DNA of 15,033 nt from Saccoglossus kowalevskii (taxonomy: Eukaryota; Hemichordata; Enteropneusta; Harrimaniidae): the NCBI RefSeq assembly GCF_000003605.2, contig NW_003112482.1:16813-31845 (forward strand). The letters are read 5' to 3'. A program made the position numbers and the translations under genes. Positions 7,673 through 15,033 of the stretch are shown here, one piece after another. Position 1 is the first letter of the stretch; each line of letters starts with the position of its first letter. The notes beneath the pieces are model-generated. The model searched no databases and was not told the DNA's origin. It saw nothing but the letters and a program-made list of their open reading frames with translations.

Positions 7673-9349
7673 TTTATGCCAGAACATATTTTAATAGTAT
7701 ACTCAATATCGTCATTTTAATACTTTTTTTTTTTAATCACGTGATTGCAAATATTGGACAAAACTGTTTATTTTTTATAACCAGGAAATTTTTTTTTTTT
7801 TTAAATAAATTTTTTCCTATCACAGTCTATGCTCAGGAACAAGCAAAAAAATAATAGTTTTAGGCTGAAAATTAAGAATTATTATGGGGAAGAAAATGTT
7901 ATCTATATTGAGACAACTCTTGATAAAGATTTATTTTATTTAGGTGCTACTATTTTTAAAAAATCTGATATTAATGCTTCAATTAAATTCATTGCTGAAT
8001 TGTTTTTTCGTTTCCTCCATGATATATTATCTATTCAAAATTGTACTTTGTCATCAGTGAACTGTGACACAGTGTAACGATTTTAGTGGTTAGCCTTTTA
8101 TTTACAGATTATGATCAGAATCAATTGAACACTTCCTGTTTATAAGTGCAAATGAACACATTTCAAGTGCATGGCAAACAAGCTATAATTAAAACTATAA
8201 AAAACTCGCTTAAAAATCCATATATACCCCACTTAACCCGTATTCCCTGGTGTACAAGTCGAGATTTGGGGCAGTGCCCCCATTTAAACATCACACTCAA
8301 TCCGGAATGTTTTTTTCTCCTTCTTTTCAACTAAAGATTCTGTGGTGCGCTATTGAGTTGCCGTCTCTTGAGTAGACTGTGTGAATGAAAAGCTTGGCAT
8401 AGGAAACGAATGTGCATGGTTGCACTGTTCTGACTGCGTGACAAAACCTTTGCTGGCCACCTGATTTGAATTTCAAAGGATTAACATTATGGCTTTGTCA
8501 CTGAACGGAAGTAAGGTTTTTTTGTAAAGGATATTTAGTTTTAGTATGTTGATTCATGGTAGATCCGAGTGTCAATGCCGCAGTCTTTTATCAGGCTGTG
8601 GTTGAGGCTTTATCATGCAGATTGGCTTACTGTGACGTCACAAACTCTATACAGTATAGGACTTCCTCCCTGCTCAGCCAAGTGTTTACGACTAGATAGT
8701 ATATCAGTCAGCCACTCTGTACAGACACAAATACATGCCAGGATCTTATTTTCACTGATACCGGAAACTTTTACTATCTGCGTAATTTGGAAACCTGATC
8801 CAATATGTTGTAGATTGATAATCATTCAAGGATTTTTTAATTTGTTTGCCTTTGATGGAGTGGATTTCTTGGACTCCTCTTGCTACTAGTGCAAGACAAA
8901 TTCCAAATGACCCCAGCATACACCAGGTAGGTGACTATAGCTATAGATTTTAGTAAATAACTGTTCATGTTTACAACTGCCCACTTTTTCTATTTACGCT
9001 ATAAATTAAGTCACTCATTTTAGAAAGTTTAAGTAGTAATGGTGTGTTTTCAGAATCCTTGTAAATATAAAGAGTTGTAACTGAAGACATGTGTTCAGAT
9101 CCATACTGCATTGGGTCAATTTTGTGTATAGTACAATCCTGATTTTATTGCCCTCTAATACTTCCGTTCCATTATCTGATAAAAGTAATGACCTGACTTT
9201 TAAAAAAGCTTGTGGCATGGTGGAACTAATATCCCTTGTTTTATAAAATACCGCCTGTTTTATGTTTTAATTTCTTCATTATTTTATATATTTATTTTTT
9301 TAATTTAATTCATGATGTATTTTACCATTTTGTTTCTTCTAATCTTGAC
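7673..9349. other. Non-coding stretch with small palindromes
   Basis: No gene is convincing. An ATG-initiated 82-codon frame at 7829-8077 follows a T-rich tract and CCTATCACAG, which looks like a splice acceptor, but the product is Lys/Asn/Ile/Phe-rich without a known domain. The frame at 8569-8889 starts at GTG and is likewise unrecognised. Small palindromes are GGGGCA-G-TGCCCC (8268-8280), TGTGACGTCACA (8631-8642) and CTATAGCTATAG (8935-8946). T-runs near 7727 and 7790 are simple sequence. Confidence 0.5.
8631..8642. promoter_or_regulatory. CRE-like palindrome TGTGACGTCACA
   Basis: A perfect 12-base palindrome containing the full cAMP-response element TGACGTCA, the CREB/ATF binding consensus. 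The surrounding 8340-8940 region is somewhat less AT-rich than the rest of the window. No gene is recognised beside it, so regulatory function is unproven and a chance match is possible. Confidence 0.25.
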
Positions 9350-9716
9350 AATTTATATTTGATATGTTTTATATATATATTTGATTAGAATTAGGCAGTA
9401 CTTTGTTTACCGTGGTAAACTATTACAAATTACATTTTAACAACCAACATGTTGGTTGTTAAGTTTATGCTTTTCTCAAGCGAAAAAAATCTGTTAATAT
9501 AAAATGCTGCTAAACTGTAAATTGGATAAATTTATATTTAATATATTTTATATATATATATCTGATTGAAATTAGGCAGTATCGGTATTTTGTTCACTGT
9601 GGTAAAATATAAAAAAACTACAGGTTTTTTAAACATGTTGGTTAAGTTTATGTTTTTCTCAAGCAAAATAAATCTACGGTATTGATATAAAATGCAGCTA
9701 AACTGTAAATTAGATA
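9350..9716 (+). repeat. Two-copy tandem duplication, about 180-188 bp per copy
   Basis: Copy 1 is about 9350-9528 and copy 2 about 9529-9716. Shared blocks in the same order are an AATTTATATTT start, a TTTTATATATATAT tract, ATTAGGCAGTA, a GTGGTAAA block, CATGTTGGTT, AAGTTTATG, TTTTTCTCAAGC or CTTTTCTCAAGC, ATAAAATGC, and GCTAAACTGTAAATT. Copies differ by many substitutions and small indels, including CGGTATT-type additions in copy 2, so the duplication is not recent. No coding sense is seen. Confidence 0.85.
9437..9462. repeat. 26-bp perfect palindrome in copy 1 of the duplication
   Basis: The sequence is self-complementary across 9437-9462, centred on AACATGTT with CAACC and GGTTG outside it. 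The matching place in copy 2 keeps only AAACATGTTGGTTAAG, so the left half of the palindrome is lost there or was gained in copy 1. Confidence 0.9.
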
Positions 9717-9764
9717 AATCAATCTTTCATGTTAAAATACACTGCCTGAATTCCTATTCTGTTT

Positions 9765-10033
9765 AGATGTACATTCTGCCTCAACTACTACACATGTTGT
9801 ATTGGATTTGGGAGGATGACAGTCTATTGGATGGGGACGTGTTCTGTTTATGTCCTCAGTGCACGTTAAAAAACCTGTGTACTCTCATTACGTCAAGTAG
9901 TGGATATCAGCGGAAATGTGGTTGCTTTCTCTCATGAGAGCTGGGGCATTGAGATCTAAATAAATGAATGAAATTGAAAATAATTGAATGAATGAATGAA
10001 TAATTAAATAAATAAAATTGAAAACAAATAAAA
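9765..10033 (+). mobile_element. 5'-truncated SINE-like retroelement tail
   Basis: GGATGGGGACGTG (about 9829-9842) and CAGTGCACGTTAAAAAACC (9857-9875) resemble a tail module (GGGACGT..., GTGCACGTTAAAGAACC) that I recall from interspersed repeats in molluscs and other invertebrates. Downstream, the sequence ends in ATCTAAATAAATGAATG and then about 70 bases of AATG/AAAT/AATT simple repeats, as expected at a retroposon 3' end. No A/B-box head is seen upstream, so the copy appears truncated. The left boundary is approximate and the family name is left open. Confidence 0.4.
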
Positions 10034-10042
10034 TTAATTAAT
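9958..10042 (+). repeat. AATG/AAAT-type simple repeat
   Basis: Interrupted tetranucleotide repeats (AAATAAATGAATG, then GAATGAATGAATGAATAA, then AAATAAATAAAATTG) with later AAATAAAATTAATTAATG. This is probably the tail of the SINE-like element just upstream. Confidence 0.85.
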
Positions 10043-13000
10043 GTCTAATATATTTTAATATTTTAATTTCTTAGTCTTCTGAAATTAAATAAAGTGTAGA
10101 AGGATTGGTTGTCATGTAGTACAATTCCAACTATTATACATCAAAATATGACATATGATACACATAGAATTTGATGGATTGAAATATAAAATAAGATTAT
10201 TCGCTAATGTGCAATAAAATACTGAAGCTTATATATGAAGAGTATATATGAATATAATATTACATTGACGTAGAACAGTTTTTATAATAATCAAATTACT
10301 CCGTGAAAATTTGTATCGTGAATGGCGAGAGTTGTAAATGAACACTATACAGAATTGAGGTTGTCATTGTAAATGTATATAGTCAAAAGGGTATTTATTT
10401 CGTTGTCATGGAAATAATATGCTTTGGTAAACATACTTAGAACATTTTTTGAGACTGATTATATGTAGTTTGGAAAACATTTAATTGAATTCAATATGTG
10501 ATTCTCCCCAAAAATCTAAGGGTGATACCAGTATTGCATGATTTCAAATGTTTTTCTCAAAATGGCCACCATTTCAACACGGCTCTGCAAAGAAGATCAA
10601 GCATCCTTGTTTCTATGGAAATGAGTCTAGCCATGCAGCTGGACTTTATTTTCCAGAACTGAGAATTATATTTGAAAAATCTGTAAGCTATCAGAATAAC
10701 AAGAATATTTTGTTTTGATTAAACTTGTTCCCTACCATCCTTCCTTACTGCCAAATATTTAACATTATTTAGAAAATGCGGGCTTCATAATTTTAGTTTA
10801 ATTATAGTTCATTTTTGTTTTAAAAAATGCTGAGGTCATAATTTGACCTAGATTTGTGCTCCCCTAACCCCTTCATAAGGGGGTCATTAAGTGTTTGATG
10901 TCAATCATTTTGGGATACCAGATTCAACTTTTGTCAAAAACAAAGTTATTTGTTTTTTTAAGGATGAGGAATGCTAACTATGAAGAAGAAATTGCAGTAA
11001 GTGAGAACTGGAAAATTAAGACTTAATTTTAGTTCTTGGTTTTTGAATACCATTTTCTACTGTGCCATCAATGTTTTATTGGGGGGGAGGGGGGTTTATG
11101 TCAATTAGAATTAGAATTAGAGTACACCTTGTGTGGTTGTCTATGTCTGCCCTTTCACACAATACTCGTGCGTGATACTCTTCATGTAAACTGAATTATT
11201 GCCATCTCTCAAAGTTCTGTCTCCACACACTTTAAGTATGTTTATAATTACACCCAAGTTTATAAACTTCTAAGTGTCGTTTTTTCTTTTCTTTCAATTT
11301 TCATTTTGTTTCTTCAAAAGTCAAGTTTCAATCTACACATGTATGCTAAATTAATTAGGTAATGAGTTTTAATTTCATCATTTTTTTCTGGTATGAGTAA
11401 AATCCGCTGAATGGAATCCTATGAAAAGTTTTTAAAACAAATTATAATTAAAATAACTACAGAACCTTATGATTTTTTTCAAAATTTACTTTGTGGTGGA
11501 ATTAAAGACACCAGTCAAAGTAAACTTTATAAGTATGTCTACTCGCATAATTGCAATACGTTGTTGATGTTGGTAACGACACTCAATTACAATAACCTTA
11601 ACAACCAAAATGTAAGACCATTTTTTTCCACATTCTCATTTATTTGGAATACTGTTACTTTATCCTGACAATATGCACTGGTCTACAGTGTATTTGAATT
11701 TATATACATTTTTCCCACAGTTTTTGACTTAATAAATCATATAAAAACACTAACGCTTTGTCTCCCCTATCGCATTAAAGTATTAAAAGCTCATTCCTTT
11801 ATTTGAATATTTACTAATGGCCAGCAACAGCCAAATGAGACTTTTCTAGGTTTTGAGATGAGTTACTACCATATGCTATTGGTCACAGTATGTGTGAGTG
11901 ATGCATGTGAAACTCTGGCAAAGGTGAACTCGTCTGTATACCATTCTATAATGTCTAACTGACCAGTGGTTTTGGGAAACTTTGAGGTCCTCTCAAGTGT
12001 AGTGGTACTACATGTATGTGACCAATGCCTAAATTTTGGGTCAAAACGCAGTTTGTTGATGTTCTATAGACCAATTGAACCGCATTTCCCATACAGAATG
12101 TGATTAACATTTTTTTTAAATTCAGAACGGTGTGTGAACGATAACAAAAGATTTTTTCAGCTGACAACGAGTTAATCACACAGTCAGCAATCCAACTTTT
12201 GGTAGACTGGAGACTTGTACTTTACTACAATCTAAACTTTTAAACAGTGAGCCAGTGAGAATACAAAATTGTACAATCAATCATTCTCGACTTGTGTAGC
12301 AAATATAACTAGAATGTAATCTCAAAAGCAATATTTTTAGAAACAATTTCTTTAGGAAAAATTACAGAAAAAAAAGACATCAGATGAGCACAAAAACAAA
12401 AATTACATCAAACATTATTGTGAAAAATTTCTCGCTCAAAAAAGAAGTGAAGGGGAAAGAATTTGTGTAGTAGTACCCCTCCACGAAATTTCTTATCAAC
12501 AAACCTTTGCGTAACAAATGTTAAATTTATTTTAACTGCATTGAACTTTGCTGATTGGGTGAAAATAAATGAGATCAAGTGCAGGATGCTCTAAAAGATG
12601 CAACATCGGTAATCATATGCGAATATTTGATTGATCATGCTATGATGTAATATAGAGAGATGTAATGTAACCTATTGTCTATTTGAGAGGAAGATAGAGA
12701 ATATTATAGCTGTAGACTATACAATCCATTGTTCATAGATAATAATGCTTTAGAATAATTTTTCTTGCCAGAAATTTGCAATTGTTTTCTTTTTGTGTAA
12801 TTTCATTTTTTGTTTCTCTAATATGTTCTGTAAAGTGAACAAAATTTCCTATTGGCTATAAAATTTCTCGATTTAGCCATGAGATTTTCAGGAAATTTAT
12901 TCACTCATTGTTGCTTGGCTTTTTGAGTATATTATTCAATCAATGTAAACTTTATATGAAATTAGATGAATAACTTTCAATCCCAAAAATATTATTTCAT

Positions 13001-13904
13001 TAAATTCAAAGAAATAAAACTCCTACTGATCCATTTATTCTGACATTTTGACATAAATAGAGCAAATAATTTCACTATGAATAAAATAAAAACCTTTTTC
13101 AGATGTCTCCAAATAAAACAAAAATTGTGCATAAATTACAGATAAATGGTTTTGGGTTACTTTAGGGCAGTACTTTGTCAAAGCCATGACGAGGATGCAA
13201 GGAAGGTGAAAATGACAAATTGAGTCAATTGCGAGATGTAGAGGTTTTGAAAGAATTGCTGTGATGTCATTCATGCTTTATCAATGTTGTGAATGGCCTC
13301 CATTATTCTTATGCTAAGTAGCCAGGTCACTTCACTTTTCTATATTCATTCATTATTAAACAGACTTAAACATCACCAACTTTTGCCTCTGTGTTTGTGG
13401 TTTTTCGCGACCAACCTCGGTTATTTCCAGTTCACCTAACCTTTAGTTTTTTTCATTTGAATACATGCTCAGCAGATCATAGTTATTTGGCTATTTTGAT
13501 AACAATTGCGCAATATAATTCCCCTCAAAGGAGTAAGTCGCATGGCCAGTTTTTCACAATGAATGAACCTTGCGTCATAAAATGATCAATAAAAGATTTG
13601 CATGTCATTACTGCTGTCATTATTATGGTCCATCACACTTGTGATCTTAAATGGTCGGCAATGAACCCACAGGGTAGCTCCCTGCTACTGATAATCTGCC
13701 ATTGTATTAACTCCTTCTTGATTTTAATATTGGTTGAAATGACATTGAGGTAATGGTAAACAATTTTTTATTATCTGTATTCTATGTATTTTATTCAGTT
13801 TATCAAAGTTACAGACTTGCAAGTAAATTGGTCAGTAATGACATTGAAGTAATATGTCATATAAGTATAAACAAATTGTTTTTACCTCAATTATACTGAA
13901 ACTA
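10043..13904. other. Long AT-rich non-coding stretch, few features
   Basis: No gene, RNA gene or transposon terminus is recognised in these 3.9 kb. Frames at 11411-11668 (plus, 85 codons), 11955-12179 (minus), 13035-13274 (minus) and 13391-13585 (plus) lack known domains and are of chance length. Visible structure: ACCCCTTCATAAGGGGGT near 10867, a small hairpin; three ATTAGA steps near 11104; and a weak direct repeat, GACATTGAGGTAAT at 13741 and GACATTGAAGTAAT at 13840, each followed by an AAACAA-containing T-rich stretch. AATAAA motifs are frequent, as expected from composition, and are not taken as polyadenylation signals. Confidence 0.5.
11081..11094 (+). repeat. G-tract G7-A-G6
   Basis: GGGGGGGAGGGGGG, third and last of the long plus-strand G-tracts in the window. 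It is too short on loops for a canonical four-run G-quadruplex. The ATCCTACA motif that follows the two G-tracts near the left end is absent here. Confidence 0.85.
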
Positions 13905-14045
13905 CTGTAAAATACTTTATTTTAGCTGGAGTTCATTTTTGCTGAAAAAACTTTGTGTGGAGTATATTTTCAGTGATTTTGATGAGGAAAAAGGTATTTT
14001 CACTGGATTTTATTTTCACTGATTTATCCCTACAGCGAAAATACT
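13905..14045 (-). mobile_element. Inverted, internally deleted copy of the CTGTAAAATAC TIR element
   Basis: The left edge CTGTAAAATACTTTATTTTAGCTGG (13905-13929 region) matches the terminus of the 3451-3639 element. Read on the minus strand, this copy follows that element in order: TTTTCGCTG, ATCAGTGAAAATAAAATCCAG, a TACCTTTTT block, AAAATCACTGAAAATA, CACACAAAG, AAATGAACTCCAGCTA and ATAAAGTATTTTACAG. It is therefore the same family in opposite orientation. About ten bases of the terminus at the 14045 end appear deleted (ACAGTATTTTCGCTG). No protein is encoded. Confidence 0.65.
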
Positions 14046-14166
14046 GTTCATGATGATTGGCACCAGATTTTATTAAATTTCAAAATTACACATGCAGTAA
14101 TATCAAATTAGTTCTTGGTATAACCTTGCTATCACTTTTAAATAACAGTTCCAATGTTATGCCTTT
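14046..14166. other. Left flank of the satellite, with a decayed unit
   Basis: GTTCTTGGTATAACC followed by CTTTTAAATAACA (about 14111-14146) resembles the unit end TTCTTGGTTTAAC...TTAAATAAC, so a strongly diverged unit probably sits outside the recognisable array. Confidence 0.4.
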
Positions 14167-15033
14167 CTTACACCTGTTTTACATTGTAGTACTGGTTTTC
14201 TTGGTTTAACTATTAAATATCGTTACACCTGTTTTACCCATAACTTGTGGCACTATGTCTACTTTGCTTACTAGTAACTATTAAATAACGTTACATCTGT
14301 TTTACATTGTAGTACTGGTTTTCTTGGTTTAACTATTAAAATAACGTTACACCTGTTTTACCCATAACTTGTGGCACTATGTCTACTTTGCTTACTAGTA
14401 ACTATTAAATAACGTTACATCTGTTTTACATTGTAGTACTGGTTTTCTTGGTTTAACTATTAAATAATGTTACACCTGTTTTACATTGTAGTACTGGTTT
14501 TCTTGGTTTAACTATTAAATATTGTTACACCTGTTTTACCCATAACTTGTGGCACTATGTCTACTTTGCTTACTAGTAACTATTAAATAACGTTACATCT
14601 GTTTTACATTGTAGTACTGGTTTTCTTGGTTTAACTATTAAATAATGTTACATCTGTTTTACATTGTAGTACTGGTTTTCTTGGTTTAACTATTAAATAA
14701 CGTTACACCTGTTTTACATTGTAGTACTGGTTTTCTTGGTTTAACTATTAAATATCGTTATACCTGTTTTACATTGTAGTACCAGGTTTCTTGGTTTAAC
14801 TATTAAATAACGTTAGACCTGTTTTACATTGTATACTGGTTTTCTTGGTTTAACTATTAAATAACGTTACACCTGTTTTACATTGTAGTACTGGTTTTCT
14901 TGGTTTAACTATTAAAATAACGTTACACCTGTTTTACATTGTATTACTGGTTTTCTTGTTTAACTATTAAATATCGTTATACCTGTTTTACATTGTATAC
15001 CAGGTTTCTTGGTTTAACTATTAAATAACGTTA
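14167..15033 (+). repeat. Satellite-like array of two interleaved unit types (55 and 68 bp)
   Basis: There are fifteen complete units. Type A (about 55 bp) starts at 14167, 14290, 14414, 14469, 14592, 14647, 14702, 14757, 14812, 14866, 14922 and 14976. Type B (68 bp) starts at 14222, 14346 and 14524. A sixteenth unit starts at 15030 and is cut by the window edge. Both types open GTTACACCTGTTTTAC and close TAACTATTAAATAAC; only the middle differs (A: ATTGTAGTACTGG then TTTCTTGG; B: CCATAACTTGTGG then CTTACTAG). Type A lengths are 54-56 through single-base indels. The order is A B A B A A B A A A A A A A A. The array continues past the right edge, so its size is unknown. Confidence 0.95.

Noticed and set aside
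7829-8077. Small protein of 82 residues after a splice-acceptor-like CCTATCACAG
   Set aside because: No recognised domain, composition follows the AT bias, and several frames of this length are expected by chance in 15 kb of this composition.
8569-8889. 106-codon open frame
   Set aside because: Starts at GTG, no known motif, overlapped by an antisense frame; not significant in length.
11102-11122. Telomere-like repeats (AATTAG steps)
   Set aside because: Only about three steps and not the TTAGGG motif; simple sequence.
11411-11668. 85-codon ATG-initiated open frame
   Set aside because: Product is unrecognised and rich in Asn, Leu and Thr, with chance length; no splice or promoter support.
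13640-13720. Minus-strand tRNA-like sequence (GTGGGTTCATTGCC)
   Set aside because: The B-box match is poor and no A-box fits; the small GTAGC/GCTAC stem is likely incidental.
14167-15033. CRISPR-like array
   Set aside because: Repeats are head-to-tail with no unique spacers between constant repeats, and the setting is eukaryotic; it is a satellite array.
1-15033. Autonomous transposon, LTR element or endogenous viral gene
   Set aside because: No frame shows transposase, integrase, reverse transcriptase or capsid-like motifs, and no long terminal direct repeats were seen.

Overview
This window looks like non-coding, AT-rich nuclear DNA from a metazoan. The best guess is a marine invertebrate, most likely a mollusc or other lophotrochozoan. 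Reasons: no dense gene packing or ribosome-binding sites; long homopolymers; (TG)n-type and (AATG)n-type microsatellites; terminal-inverted-repeat (TIR) elements with pogo/Tigger-like (CAGTCAAACC, TA) and piggyBac-like (TTAA, CCTTTTCACA) ends; tRNA-derived SINE-like pieces; and minisatellite arrays. The organism call rests on recalled repeat style, not on any gene, so it is weak. No protein-coding gene, rRNA or functional tRNA can be supported. The open frames present are about as long as AT-rich random sequence would give. Several of the longest start at TTG or GTG, and most overlap repeats.

Layout. 1-1180 is plain sequence with two G-tracts and two adjacent hairpins. 1181-1600 holds old, diverged repeats around a GCGCCCTC-like core. 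2186-2620 is a TIR element containing about three 68-69 bp tandem units plus a partial fourth. 3118-3215 and 3451-3639 are two copies of a small TIR element whose third copy lies in opposite orientation at 13905-14045. 5271-5384 is a TG/CG-alternating microsatellite followed by a CCCT tract. 5765-6142 is a GC- and CpG-rich minisatellite of exactly 14 units of 27 bp. 6496-6736 is a piggyBac-like MITE. 7555-7672 is a hairpin beside a minus-strand tRNA-like SINE head. 9350-9716 is a diverged two-copy tandem duplication, one copy carrying a 26-bp perfect palindrome. 9765-10033 is a SINE-like 3' tail ending in simple repeats. 10034-13904 has no recognised element beyond a G-tract and a weak repeat. 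14167-15033 is a satellite-like array of two interleaved unit types (55 and 68 bp) that runs off the right edge.

No genes act together here. The window records repeat activity: non-autonomous DNA transposons, SINE fragments and tandem-array turnover, in an intergenic region or a large intron. I found no convincing new functional system. The most informative objects are the mixed-unit satellite, the CpG-rich 27-bp minisatellite and the three-copy TIR family.
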